A stretch of DNA of 41,588 nucleotides from Clostridia bacterium (GCA_017445115.1 JAFSUU010000082.1:1-41588), one strand, 5' to 3'. Counted from the stretch's first letter, positions 32,955-41,477 are shown. Translations and numbers: made by a program. Notes: a model not told the origin generated them from the sequence alone.

Positions 32955-34190
32955 TCACGCGGTGAGCAGCGTCAGACCAGAGAGACCATAGACTCTCTCA
33001 TTCGCCACGACGCCGCCCTTGTAGGCGCGGATACGAACTGCCTGCGTGTACTTGTTAGTCACGCGGATTATCATGTATCCGTCGTCAAGCGTTACCTCAC
33101 CGCGTCCGGAAGTACCGCCGAGGAGTTCCATCGTGACGGAATCCGAGCCAGTAGAGGACGCATAGAGGGCCAGATAGTTACCGGACTGCTCGGCAGCGAG
33201 ACCGCTGAAGCCGGTATATCCGGTCACGTTTTTAAGCGTACCGGTGATTGCACTACCTTCAACAGTGATCCCGGTGCCGAGGTCACTGGCCTGCTTTCCT
33301 AACAGATCGACGCTGTCAGCGATAGTGCCAGAGACAGACAGCGTCACATTAGGGTTTGAGGTCTTGAAGATGAGGTCCGGCGTCACGCATGCCGTGCCGT
33401 AGTGGTAGAACAGCTCGATGCCGTAAGCGTTGGAGAGAGGAATCTTCTCTGCAACGTACTGATCAGCCATGACGGGCTGAGCTACGGCGCCGTCTACCAT
33501 AAGCAGGCAGTCACAGCCCTCGGGCAGATTCACGCAAGAAGCGGTATGAACACCGTGCCACGTGTAAAACTCCTCAGCGGCTGTGTCTACGTTGGCGTTA
33601 TTAGTCTGTCTGTCGAGGTCATTACGGACCTGGCCGTAGTACTTCGGGGACAGAACGAGGTGCATCATGGAGCGCGGAACGCCATCCACGAAGTCATTCT
33701 TCGTTGTTTCGCACGCCTGAATGACTGCCTCCAGAATATCAGCGATGCTGGTGAGGCCGCTGACGTCGACAGTATTGGCGTTTTCATGCGCTACGGAGAA
33801 AAAGGCGGTATCAAGTTCTGCAGCCATGCGCAGAATGTGATTCTGAGCGCGGCGGTCCAGAACGCCGTCAACACCGTAGAGGCGAACGTCTTTCTCTTCG
33901 AGTTCTTCGACGATCTCCTTATCGACGTTGATTGCGATCGTAACGGGCTTTGCCTTGACAGAGTCGCCCTTTCCTGCGGTACGCGCCGTACCGTAGGTCT
34001 TCGATGTTGCGTTTACGAAACGCTTAGCCTCAACGGTACCGGAAACGGGATCTCCGGAAAGATCCATGTTCTTCATTCCGTTGGAGACGAGCGTCTTCTG
34101 AACGCCTTCGATTACCTTGCCGTAAAGCTCGGCAAGATACTCAGAGCCGGTAGTATCCAGCAAGAGGTTAAGTGCATTGATTCTCGGCAT
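32955..34190 (-). CDS. Major capsid protein (HK97 fold) with C-terminal Ig-like extension
   Basis: A 411-residue protein. Residues 1 to about 275 fit an HK97-fold capsid subunit: N-arm helix (INALNLLLDTTGSEYLAELYGKVIEG), E-loop region with KPVTIAINVDKEIVEELEEKDVRLYG, and the P-domain (LSPKYYGQVRNDLDRQ...). The last 130 residues (about 280-411) are Ser/Thr/Gly-rich beta strands ending NERVYGLSGLTLLTA, probably an Ig-like domain displayed outside the head. It follows the scaffold gene by 20 bases with AAGGATG before the ATG. The fold is inferred from pattern and gene order. Confidence 0.88.
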   Translation of the reverse strand: MPRINALNLLLDTTGSEYLAELYGKVIEGVQKTLVSNGMKNMDLSGDPVSGTVEAKRFVNATSKTYGTARTAGKGDSVKAKPVTIAINVDKEIVEELEEKDVRLYGVDGVLDRRAQNHILRMAAELDTAFFSVAHENANTVDVSGLTSIADILEAVIQACETTKNDFVDGVPRSMMHLVLSPKYYGQVRNDLDRQTNNANVDTAAEEFYTWHGVHTASCVNLPEGCDCLLMVDGAVAQPVMADQYVAEKIPLSNAYGIELFYHYGTACVTPDLIFKTSNPNVTLSVSGTIADSVDLLGKQASDLGTGITVEGSAITGTLKNVTGYTGFSGLAAEQSGNYLALYASSTGSDSVTMELLGGTSGRGEVTLDDGYMIIRVTNKYTQAVRIRAYKGGVVANERVYGLSGLTLLTA

Positions 34191-34210
34191 GATTTTTCAT
34201 CCTTTCTGTA

Positions 34211-34837
34211 TTAAAAAATTTTAGGCGGCACGAATTTTTTATCAGCTCCTCCCGATTTCTCTCCGAGCGGGCCGGTGAATTCCGGTGCCTTGCCTTTGGT
34301 TGCCGCGTCTTTTTCAGCGGCTTCTTTTTCTTCCGCCGTCTGGTACAACGACGAATCTTCCTCTTTGGCGGCTTTCATATAGTCGTCAAAGCCGAAAAAT
34401 GCCGCGGGCTTTCCGTCCTTCCCGGGCTGCCACTTCAGGCCATCCGTTTCAGACATTACTTCCGCGGTTATCTGCTTGCGCGCGAGAGGAGACTTAACTC
34501 CGTACTCGTCAAGCTTCTTTGTGATCCAGTCCTTCTGATCGCGGGCAGTTATTTCGCGAGTGAATTTCTTCTCCGCGTCTTCCGCCTTTGTTTTGTAGTC
34601 CTGGAGCTCTTTCTGAATCTTCTCGGGGTCAATGCCCTCGAACTTCTTCAGAGTGTCCTGCGCTGCCGTGAGTTGACCTTTAAGGCCGTCGCGTTCAATC
34701 GTCAGATTAGATATCGCTGTATCCTTTTCATCCGCGATCTTCTTTTTCGCGTTTTCGATATCCTTGCCGTTGATGGCGAGGATCTGCTTCGCTGCTTCCT
34801 CGGTCACTCCGAGCGCTGTAAGTTCTTCAGTTTTCAT
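34211..34837 (-). CDS. Capsid scaffolding protein (GP20-like)
   Basis: A 208-residue, highly charged helical protein (MKTEELTALGVTEEAAKQIL...), the phage minor structural GP20/scaffold family pattern. A short N-terminal helix, then a long coiled coil (DIENAKKKIADEKDTAISNLTIE..., ...TLKKFEGIDPEKIQKEL...), and a C-terminal basic end (KKFVPPKIF) likely to bind the capsid. The ATG at 34837 is eight bases after AGGAGG. The upstream in-frame start at 35140 would run through a terminator and the minor capsid gene, so it is rejected. A structured leader precedes it. Confidence 0.88.
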   Translation of the reverse strand: MKTEELTALGVTEEAAKQILAINGKDIENAKKKIADEKDTAISNLTIERDGLKGQLTAAQDTLKKFEGIDPEKIQKELQDYKTKAEDAEKKFTREITARDQKDWITKKLDEYGVKSPLARKQITAEVMSETDGLKWQPGKDGKPAAFFGFDDYMKAAKEEDSSLYQTAEEKEAAEKDAATKGKAPEFTGPLGEKSGGADKKFVPPKIF

Positions 34838-34867
34838 CTGAATTCCTCCTGTAACGATTAGGCTTTT

Positions 34868-34924
34868 TAGGACGTTGCCATGTCCTATCGTTTCGGCTTT
34901 ATTAGGACCGCCGAAGGTCCGATA
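34868..34924 (-). ncRNA. Candidate pseudoknotted RNA in the scaffold leader
   Basis: Hairpin GGACC-(UUCGGC)-GGUCC; its 6-base loop is exactly complementary to GCCGAA seven bases after the stem, giving an H-type pseudoknot. Outer UAUCG/CGAUA could close it. A second hairpin UAGGAC-(8)-GUCCUA follows, then the AGGAGG site. It lies between the terminator and the scaffold start. I match it to no known riboswitch or ribozyme; it could be a translation control element. Confidence 0.5.
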
Positions 34925-34960
34925 TGGTACCCCTTCCGGATCATTGCACCGGATCAGGGC

Positions 34961-34990
34961 ATAGAAAAAGCAGAGTCCGAAAACTCTGCT
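34961..34990 (-). terminator. Rho-independent terminator after the minor capsid gene
   Basis: On the minus strand AGCAGAG-(8)-CTCTGCT with TTTTT overlapping the end of the stem; it starts one base past the minor capsid stop. It separates the packaging/portal block from the scaffold/capsid block. Confidence 0.75.
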
Positions 34991-34991
34991 G

Positions 34992-36206
34992 TTATTCATC
35001 TTTTTTCTCTGCTTGTGCGGCTGCACGAATTGACTTTTTCGCATCCTCGCGCGTCCACTGCGCGATCTGAATCCTATCATCGAGCCGACGCAGACCGTTA
35101 TCCTCGCAGAATTTGTTATACGCGAGATTTTGCTTTTCAAGCAGTTTTGCGGTTTTTATATACTCCTCTTCGATGCGGGCCTTGACCTCGTCATCTGCTC
35201 CGGTCATCGCTTCGCGTAGACCGACGAGCTTTGTTTTTGTGTGCCGTATGCTCCGTTCCATAGAGCGTTGCTTCTGGCTTAGGTCATAGGCTTTTTTGTT
35301 CTCTTTTGCGTCGAAGTCTTTATACGGATTATGGGACAGATCTCCGGGACCGAAACTGTGCCGACAGTTCCATCCGCACAGCCCTTCTCCGGTTCCGTAC
35401 CCCGTACTCTCCTCGAATAGCGGGAGCCCCGGAGTGATCCCCTGGCGGCTATAGAATTTACCCTGCCACCAGAAATGATTACTCGGATTATCGCCGCCGT
35501 CGCCATATCTTGCGCCTATATGCGCGGATACAAGGATGACATCCCATTCGCGCTCCTCCATGCCTTGAATAGCCATGTTGCCGGAAGCCTGGGCTACTCC
35601 GGTTCTGACGGCGCGAAGTACGGCGGTCTCTATCGTATCGACGTGCCCGGTAGGATACTGCACTTTAACCTGCTCGTCAACTATGCTCCGGACCGCTTCA
35701 TAGACGGCTTGAGTGTACGACGTCGCACCGCTTGAGACTTTGAAATGCGCTTCATCCAGCGTTTTTATGAGGCGCTGTTGGCTCGCCTGCGCGGTCGTAC
35801 GCGTGAAGTTATGTAGTGTTCCGGTAGTTCTTCGGTACGTATCCTCAAGGATCCGTATCATCCCTTCGGATTGTGTGATGTTGAATCCCTCGAGACCGTG
35901 CGACGTGTAAAACTCGCTATCATAGGCAAGTGCCTTTATTCCCGCGTCTTCAAATATCTTTTTAATTTCTGCATCTGTCTTTTTTGTCCAGCGTGCTATT
36001 TCACGCTGCGCATCTTCCAGATGCCCGCCGGCGGCCTGAAAAACCTGCAGTTGCCAGTCGTCCGTCGCGGTCAGAAAAACCTTCGGACCTTTTCCGATGC
36101 GGGCCATTATGCGCTTTATGATATCTTTAGTGATCCAGGCGTTTAATCCGTCTATCGTGGGATATAGAGTTTCTATAATCTCGAGGAGCTGCTGCGGAGT
36201 CAGCAT
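34992..36206 (-). CDS. Phage minor capsid protein 2 (portal-associated, MuF-like)
   Basis: A 404-residue protein of the phage minor capsid 2 family. It has a long helical N-terminus and the recognisable HIGARYGDGGDNPSNHFWWQGKFYSR region. GYGTGEGLCGWNCRHSFGPGDL (about 272-292) contains the Cys-x-x-x-Cys-x-His pattern of this family, and the C-terminus is charged and helical (KAYDLSQKQRSMERSIRHTK...). It follows the portal gene by 15 bases. In related phages it sits inside the head near the portal, sometimes ejected with DNA. Confidence 0.88.
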   Translation of the reverse strand: MLTPQQLLEIIETLYPTIDGLNAWITKDIIKRIMARIGKGPKVFLTATDDWQLQVFQAAGGHLEDAQREIARWTKKTDAEIKKIFEDAGIKALAYDSEFYTSHGLEGFNITQSEGMIRILEDTYRRTTGTLHNFTRTTAQASQQRLIKTLDEAHFKVSSGATSYTQAVYEAVRSIVDEQVKVQYPTGHVDTIETAVLRAVRTGVAQASGNMAIQGMEEREWDVILVSAHIGARYGDGGDNPSNHFWWQGKFYSRQGITPGLPLFEESTGYGTGEGLCGWNCRHSFGPGDLSHNPYKDFDAKENKKAYDLSQKQRSMERSIRHTKTKLVGLREAMTGADDEVKARIEEEYIKTAKLLEKQNLAYNKFCEDNGLRRLDDRIQIAQWTREDAKKSIRAAAQAEKKDE

Positions 36207-36221
36207 GATATCACTTCCTTA

Positions 36222-37646
36222 TCATTCCGCTCCGAACATCGTCGCTTTTTCCGCCTGCGCGGCGTCTGCTTCAGCGACAAGTTTTTTCGCCTCTTCCTCG
36301 CTCATACCTTCAAACTTTACAAAGTAAAGCCATTTAGGCACCCAGCCCTGCATTACATACGACTTCCAAGAGGCCTTATCCTCCTCAAAGTTGTACGTGA
36401 TATCTCCGAAATTAAGGTTGACATCGTACTCACCGAGCGGGGCAAGCTCATACAGCGTCGCCATCGTGTTCGCCCCATCAATGGCCTGCTTCACGGCGTC
36501 CTTCAGCGCGTCGCGGTCGGTCTTGATCGTCTGAATGGTGTCTCTGTCGTCCGCCTCTACCTGTGTAGCAGTTATCATTCCGGTCTGTCCGTCCATGACG
36601 AACACACCTTCGGAGAAGCCGCATTTCACACCTGCCATAGACAGATTGAAGTTGATGTCCTTGATACGTTCCTCTGTCAGCATGTTCGGCACGTGCTCAT
36701 GTATCGCGGAGGTCTCCGTGTCGTTCAATCCCATTCCCAAGCCCTTTACAAAGCGCGGCAGCTCTACGCCGTGATTGTCGGCGTTCTTTATAAGCGACTG
36801 CCCTACAAACGTAATATGTCGGCTGTCTTCGACCTCTTCATTCTTCCGGCTGATCGCTATGTCGATCGCTCTGAGTTCAGTAAGCGCGTTCGCGAAAACG
36901 GACATCCCGAGAGGGGACGATCTATCAACGGTATTCGCTCCGGGGACGCGGTAATACGCGAAAAGGGGCGTCTCGACGTTCGAGATCTCCACTTCCGGGG
37001 CTATATTCGCCCAGACTTCTACCTTTGCGAGCGGGATCTCCGCTCCGAGCAGCGTTTGCCCGGAAACGCCTATGCGGTTCTTAAACGCTTTATTGCTTAT
37101 CTTGTATATCCTGCCACCATCCGCTTTTTTGCCGTCGAAGCGGTGATACTCAAGGCGGGTATAATGATCTCCGCCCTGCGTGGTATGCGCGGCAAATATC
37201 GCGCCGATGATCTCGCCATTGTTATCCTTTTCGGTAATTCCAAAATCACCGGGGAGAACGAAGTCCCATGTCTCGCCGTTCCATTTAATGATAAGTCCGC
37301 CGAGCCGGTCCGCTTCTGCGATACGATCGGGCAGGCGCTTCAGAAGATCCTCCGCGAGCTCCTGTAAATAGTCCGCGCGAGGAGATCCGGATATCGCTAT
37401 TCCGATATCAAGAGTGGTCAACTTCGCTCTGGTATCGCTGATATGCTTCGCCATATTGATGGTCGTAATCCCGTCGGCGGCGCTCAGCCATGACGGTCTC
37501 CCGGTCGAAATGTTATCCCATTTGGTAAGAGCGTCATTCATCTCGGAGGACGATATAAGCTCCACTCCGAACGCTTTACCTATATCCGCGCTGTTCTTTA
37601 TAAAAAGCATCTGAATCCTCCTCAGTAAATGTGTAAAAAATTCCAT
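36222..37646 (-). CDS. Portal protein
   Basis: A 474-residue portal subunit; a dodecameric ring at one capsid vertex through which DNA enters and leaves. The N-terminus (MEFFTHLLRRIQMLF) is followed by DALTKWDNISTGRPSWL, and the central LLKRLPDRIAEADRLGGLIIKWNGETWDFV and YEL...LNFGDITYNFEEDK parts resemble SPP1-type portals (Phage_prot_Gp6). It lies between the large terminase and the minor capsid genes, the expected place. GGCGGTGA precedes the ATG; the gap to the terminase stop is 12 bases. Confidence 0.9.
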   Translation of the reverse strand: MEFFTHLLRRIQMLFIKNSADIGKAFGVELISSSEMNDALTKWDNISTGRPSWLSAADGITTINMAKHISDTRAKLTTLDIGIAISGSPRADYLQELAEDLLKRLPDRIAEADRLGGLIIKWNGETWDFVLPGDFGITEKDNNGEIIGAIFAAHTTQGGDHYTRLEYHRFDGKKADGGRIYKISNKAFKNRIGVSGQTLLGAEIPLAKVEVWANIAPEVEISNVETPLFAYYRVPGANTVDRSSPLGMSVFANALTELRAIDIAISRKNEEVEDSRHITFVGQSLIKNADNHGVELPRFVKGLGMGLNDTETSAIHEHVPNMLTEERIKDINFNLSMAGVKCGFSEGVFVMDGQTGMITATQVEADDRDTIQTIKTDRDALKDAVKQAIDGANTMATLYELAPLGEYDVNLNFGDITYNFEEDKASWKSYVMQGWVPKWLYFVKFEGMSEEEAKKLVAEADAAQAEKATMFGAE

Positions 37647-37658
37647 CGTGTCACCGCC

Positions 37659-38894
37659 TTATACGACCCATTTCAACTCGTTTCGGAGTGCGGTACGGCA
37701 GAAATATCTCAACTGGTCCATAGAGTGATCGTTCTCTTTTATTACGGCGTCGTCTACGCTGTCTTCGTCCCACGAGTACGATTCAAATTCATTGAACGTG
37801 TTTTTGCACCCGCGATGGAAGTAAAGGACGCCGGCATTGAGGAACTTCGTGACATCCTGGATGCCGTTGATGACGTCGTTATCCGCTTTGACAACGATAT
37901 GCTCGCCGTATTTCTGTATAGTTTCGATCATCGAACTCGCCGAGGGGTCGATTATTATGTATTCAATCGGATAATCACCGATAAGATTCCGGAGCATTTT
38001 ATAATACTCCTCGTTATCCACACGGTTATTGCTGCCGCCTTTGTAGTACAGCTCTTTGATCATGACGGCTTTCTGCTCTACCGGACTATAATCGTATAAG
38101 CCCGCCGCGAAGGGATTTACCGTGCCGTAGTCAATAGCAACATAGTAACGATGCCGCGGATTCTGCGCAGGAATATTTCTGACGATATGCGCGTCGCGGT
38201 TGAACATAGGGTATACGAGCCCTTCCGCTTTTACCCAGAGACCTAATATATATCGACGATAAAAAACGCCGGTATACATCGATTCATATCGCGCCTTGAT
38301 CTGCGGATCCAGGCTCAGATTATCATCCATTGTAAAATGGAGGTATAAGATATTCCTCTCCGCTGCCTTTTTGATCCACTCGACATAGAACCAGTGCCCG
38401 GGATTCTCAGGGTTGCAGTTAAACCAGAACTTAGAGCCCTTGACGCTGCAACGTCCGAGCGCCTGCTCAACGAATGAACGCGGCATGAGCGCCACTTCAT
38501 CAAAAAGAACGCCGGCGAGCGTAATGCCCTGTACCAGCGCATAACTTGATTCATCCTTGCCGCCGAACATGTAATACTCATTGATCACGGATCCGGATGA
38601 TATTATCAATTTGTTCTCACTGCGGCGCTCGACAATAGTAAAAATCCCCTCAAGCCACTGAGGCATGAGGGTTATAACGTTTCGACGTAAACTCTCTATC
38701 GTCTTCCCACAGATCGCAAATTTCTGACCGTTGAAATTGCTCATTGACCAGAGGATAAATCCGTCGGTCATCGATACCGTCTTCCCTGAACGAATGGAGC
38801 CGTCGCAGATTATGCCGTCATAGTCTTTATATTTCGGCCTATTCCACCATGTCAGCGTCAGATTCTGCCGTTTGCTGAAGCTCTGGTATTTCAT
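37659..38894 (-). CDS. terL: Terminase large subunit (PBSX type)
   Basis: A 411-residue packaging motor and nuclease. ATPase: Walker A GSIRSGKT (32-39), Walker B VLFDE (129-133), and coupling motif FNCNPENPGHWF. Nuclease: AIDYGTVNPF, YIIIDPSASSMI and DHSMDQLRYF carry the RNase-H-like acidic residues. The sequence is of PBSX terminase type, where headful packaging is common, but the packaging mode cannot be confirmed here. The gene overlaps the small-subunit gene by 56 bases. Confidence 0.95.
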   Translation of the reverse strand: MKYQSFSKRQNLTLTWWNRPKYKDYDGIICDGSIRSGKTVSMTDGFILWSMSNFNGQKFAICGKTIESLRRNVITLMPQWLEGIFTIVERRSENKLIISSGSVINEYYMFGGKDESSYALVQGITLAGVLFDEVALMPRSFVEQALGRCSVKGSKFWFNCNPENPGHWFYVEWIKKAAERNILYLHFTMDDNLSLDPQIKARYESMYTGVFYRRYILGLWVKAEGLVYPMFNRDAHIVRNIPAQNPRHRYYVAIDYGTVNPFAAGLYDYSPVEQKAVMIKELYYKGGSNNRVDNEEYYKMLRNLIGDYPIEYIIIDPSASSMIETIQKYGEHIVVKADNDVINGIQDVTKFLNAGVLYFHRGCKNTFNEFESYSWDEDSVDDAVIKENDHSMDQLRYFCRTALRNELKWVV

Positions 38895-39282
38895 CTGTGC
38901 TTATATCCTCCTTCGTACTATCTAAAAGTGCGTCAAGAAGGTTATTCTCTTTTGCGGATCCGCTGATACCGCTTTCACCCATGAGCTCAAGATACAACTG
39001 AATGGCGTAGGTATTTCCGCTCTGAGCCGCTCTCATTATCGCGTCCGCGACGAGCGTCTTCTGTGTCAGATCCTCTTCCTGTATTCCGAGACTCGAAAGC
39101 CTCTTTTTACGCCTCTTATCGTTGATCGGAAGCTCTGAATATATCGTCAGAAGCTCAGTCATAAGCTTCTGCTGTTTTCTCTTCTCCTGGGCCGCCTTAC
39201 CGCCTGCGGAGCGTATAGCGTGAGCTTCTTCTTCGCTTCGCTCCGTAAGAGGGATCAGATGCACGTCCTGCGGTCTGCTCAC
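38839..39282 (-). CDS. terS: Terminase small subunit
   Basis: A 147-residue DNA-recognition subunit. N-terminal KGG-like segment (HAIRSAGGKAAQEKRKQQK), middle helical oligomerisation part (TQKTLVADAIMRAAQSGNTYAIQLYLELMGE) and acidic C-terminus (SDADMVE). The start is set at a GTG (39282) eight bases after AGGAGG; the earlier GTG at 39291 lies inside that site. It overlaps terL. Confidence 0.88.
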   Translation of the reverse strand: MSRPQDVHLIPLTERSEEEAHAIRSAGGKAAQEKRKQQKLMTELLTIYSELPINDKRRKKRLSSLGIQEEDLTQKTLVADAIMRAAQSGNTYAIQLYLELMGESGISGSAKENNLLDALLDSTKEDISTDEIPELQQTAESDADMVE

Positions 39283-39321
39283 GTTCCACACCTCCTATTC
39301 ATTTGATAATGACGGATCCTC

Positions 39322-40134
39322 CTATTTTGCTTTAGTGTATGAATATGTATACCCGTATTTTTTTTGGTTCGCTTTCAACCACTTATTCACAGCGTCATTA
39401 TAATCTTTTCCGCTGAGTCTCGCGGAATTAACGCCCTTGACAAAACCGGAAGCGTTGAAGTGCGATCCCTTTACAAAGGAATACGTCCCCGCGTATTTTG
39501 CAGTAGACGCATCACGTCCGGCCGTTGAGCTCACCGCCACTATTCCGCGTCTCGTTCCGAGTGCGGTATTCACGACGTCCTCTTTACTGAACGTCGGCCA
39601 TCCGCCCGCGGGATGATTATGGACCGCGATCTCTCTGCCGTTCCCGGTTAAGCCGGATATGCTTCCTGCGTTTCCGTGGAGGTATTTCGTCGCAAAGCCG
39701 AACTCGTTCACTACAACACCGTGCTCTATCTCTGCCGCGGCGTGCTGCTGTGCAAAAGCCCGGACCATATCATCATAATTCCGGATAACTCCTATCTTTA
39801 CGTTCATCCTTGCCGGAAAGTCCTCTGTAGTTTCGTCCTTTCCCAGGCCTCCCGCGCTCGGCCATTTGCCGCCGAATCCTTCCATGCCGGAGCTGCCTCC
39901 ACGTCCGCCGAAGTCAAGAGGAAAGACGATCTCCGTCCATTTGGAGACGCGCTCTTCAAGAGTTTTTCCGTCTATCTTATAAGCGAGCGCCTCGTCGAGG
40001 CTGTCGAACTGTGCTACGACCTTATTCTCGGCGAGACTGTAGAGCTCGAGCGGGTCACGGAAGAGGATTAACTGCTTTGTAGCGAATACGCCGCCGATCC
40101 TCTTAAAATCCCTCTTAAATTTATCTATGTGCAT
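39322..40134 (-). CDS. Phage protein with JAB/RadC-like metal-binding motif
   Basis: A 270-residue protein. Residues 1-72 form a helical/beta region (FKRIGGVFATKQLILFRDPLELYSL...). A GGRGGSSGM spacer follows. The C-terminal part has EIEHGVVVNEFG and VHNHPAGGWPTFSKEDVV, an HxHP...SxxD arrangement like RadC/JAB (MPN) domains, with one extra residue (Trp) between the histidines and the Ser. The end (VKGVNSARLSGKDYNDAVNKWLKANQKKYGYTY) is basic. It lies between a terminator and the terminase genes. A metalloprotease, deubiquitinase-like or virion-borne effector role is possible but unproven. Confidence 0.6.
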   Translation of the reverse strand: MHIDKFKRDFKRIGGVFATKQLILFRDPLELYSLAENKVVAQFDSLDEALAYKIDGKTLEERVSKWTEIVFPLDFGGRGGSSGMEGFGGKWPSAGGLGKDETTEDFPARMNVKIGVIRNYDDMVRAFAQQHAAAEIEHGVVVNEFGFATKYLHGNAGSISGLTGNGREIAVHNHPAGGWPTFSKEDVVNTALGTRRGIVAVSSTAGRDASTAKYAGTYSFVKGSHFNASGFVKGVNSARLSGKDYNDAVNKWLKANQKKYGYTYSYTKAK

Positions 40135-40160
40135 TCTCGCGCCTCCTCATTCAGGGCATA

Positions 40161-40191
40161 AAAATACCGCCACCGATAAGCCGGTGACGGT
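40161..40191 (-). terminator. Terminator between the toxin-like block and the JAB-like gene
   Basis: On the minus strand ACCGTCACCG-(6)-CGGTGGCGGT (one T-G pair) followed by ATTTTT. It is 16 bases past the stop of the 87-residue gene. Confidence 0.8.
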
Positions 40192-40207
40192 TTTGAGTCG
40201 TTAAATC

Positions 40208-40471
40208 TTAATGGATAACAAACTCTATTGAAAATCCTTCGGGACCGTTGTCCTTCCACTCTGCGAATCTGTAGAACTCATCGCGTCTTGCTTCTTCTTC
40301 GGGAGTTCCCTTAGGCACTAACCATCCTGATACGTCTTCAAGGTACATATCAACTGTTTCAAGATCATGCCCCTCGCCGCTGTCCTGAATGAAAACACAC
40401 CCGAGTTTTGACGCGGCAGCATTTAACATATCCGTAAAGTTATTTATCTTTTCTTCAAAAGTCAAGCTCAT
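40208..40471 (-). CDS. Small acidic protein, possible immunity partner of the upstream nuclease-like gene
   Basis: An 87-residue, Glu/Asp-rich protein (MSLTFEEKINNFTDMLNAAASKL...). It includes an amphipathic N-terminal helix, GCVFIQDSGEGHDLE, and a WLVPKGTPEEEARRDEFYRFAEW stretch. It starts at an ATG sharing bases with the stop of the preceding gene (ATGA overlap), so the two are tightly coupled. An acidic protein directly after a basic nuclease-like one is the usual arrangement of immunity genes. No family is recognised; function is inference. Confidence 0.6.
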   Translation of the reverse strand: MSLTFEEKINNFTDMLNAAASKLGCVFIQDSGEGHDLETVDMYLEDVSGWLVPKGTPEEEARRDEFYRFAEWKDNGPEGFSIEFVIH

Positions 40472-40824
40472 ATCTTGCTTGCTCCTTTCACTCGTTTATT
40501 TTGTGCTCCGTTTTTCAGAGTAGTAACATACTCTTTCAAGCTATTTACTACGACGACATCCTCACCTTTTATATAAAATACGACTCTTTCAGTCTGCCCC
40601 CGCCATGTGCCGATGCGCATTTCATCGGGGTTATCGAGAATGTTTTTAGTTATTTCTGCGAATTTTGCTCTTCCTTCGGGATCGTTAGGATTCAAGCCAA
40701 AATCACTGGCATGCTTCCCTACCTTTTTTCCGAACTGTTTATCATCAAAATGAATATCGTCTGATGTCTTCCCGGGCTTACTATCGCGCCCTATCTTCTC
40801 CCAGTATGCTCCTCTGCCGCCCAT
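40468..40824 (-). CDS. Possible phage-borne nuclease toxin (PBECR-like) with GGRG leader
   Basis: A 118-residue protein starting MGGRGAYWEKIGRD. The ATG at 40824 sits just after GAGGTGA and 11 bases past the DUF4417 stop; the earlier in-frame start at 40914 overlaps that gene. The C-terminal 95 residues (HASDFGLNPNDPEGR, ...NPDEMRIGTWRGQTERVVFYIKGEDVVVVNSLKEYVTTL, ...KNKRVKGASKI-like basic end) resemble the PBECR superfamily (barnase/EndoU/colicin/RelE-like nucleases) in their 'His...PDxxR...yyk...vvtl' layout. The following 87-residue gene overlaps it as ATGA. Function is inferred. Confidence 0.55.
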   Translation of the reverse strand: MGGRGAYWEKIGRDSKPGKTSDDIHFDDKQFGKKVGKHASDFGLNPNDPEGRAKFAEITKNILDNPDEMRIGTWRGQTERVVFYIKGEDVVVVNSLKEYVTTLKNGAQNKRVKGASKI

Positions 40825-40835
40825 TATATCACCTC

Positions 40836-41477
40836 TTAGCTCTTTTCGCAAGTGTTTATTCGTTTTCTCATATTCTCTTGAAAAGATATAATCGGAATAA
40901 TGCGGCCGGGGCATCCTTCGGGGACCTTGCCGTAAAACAATACCGCCGAGGGCTCGAGCCGCTTCATCATCTCGTCGTATCCGGCTCTGAAGAGCTCCCG
41001 GGATTCACTGTTGAGCTGTGTACCTACGGAAGACACCGCGACGATACCGCCGACGGGCTCACCGTCAAAGCACCAGGAAAAACTGTCCTCGTCGCTCCAT
41101 GAGATAGTCGGGATCACCGGGATACCGTTCATCTGCCAATAAGCGCCGAGCCAGTGCTTTCTATAATGATTGTAGATCTGTATCGCTTTCGGGAAATCCG
41201 TATATGTCGAAAAGTCCGGAGTGAAAACACACTTAAACTGCTTTAACAGGTCGAGATAGGCCTCCGGATGAGACCAGAGGCGGGTAAATTGATAATCATC
41301 TATGAAGAAATGGACGCCGCTATTCGCGGGATACTTAAAACCCTTTGCATAGTTAAAGCCGATATAGCTGTCGGCCGTTATCGCAGTAGGTTCAAGGCGC
41401 GGAATGCCGTATATACCCGTACCGTCAAATATCATCCTATTAAGGTTTTCATAATTGCGTCCCTGCCGGTATATCAA
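40836..41477 (-). CDS. DUF4417 family phage protein
   Basis: A 213-residue protein matching the DUF4417 pattern: PANSGVHFFIDDYQFTRLW, VFTPDFSTYTDFPKAIQIYNHYR, WLGAYWQMNGIPVIPTISW, FDGEPVGGIVAVSSVGT and EMMKRLEPSAVLFYG. This family is common in Clostridia phages near the packaging genes; its function is unknown. The start is TTG at 41477, eight bases after AGGGGG; an in-frame TAG shortly upstream rules out a longer version. Confidence 0.85.
   Translation of the reverse strand: MIYRQGRNYENLNRMIFDGTGIYGIPRLEPTAITADSYIGFNYAKGFKYPANSGVHFFIDDYQFTRLWSHPEAYLDLLKQFKCVFTPDFSTYTDFPKAIQIYNHYRKHWLGAYWQMNGIPVIPTISWSDEDSFSWCFDGEPVGGIVAVSSVGTQLNSESRELFRAGYDEMMKRLEPSAVLFYGKVPEGCPGRIIPIISFQENMRKRINTCEKS

Noticed and set aside
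34868..34924. Pistol or HDV-like ribozyme
   Set aside because: The pseudoknot loop resembles the general form, but the third pairing and the conserved cores of those ribozymes are not found.
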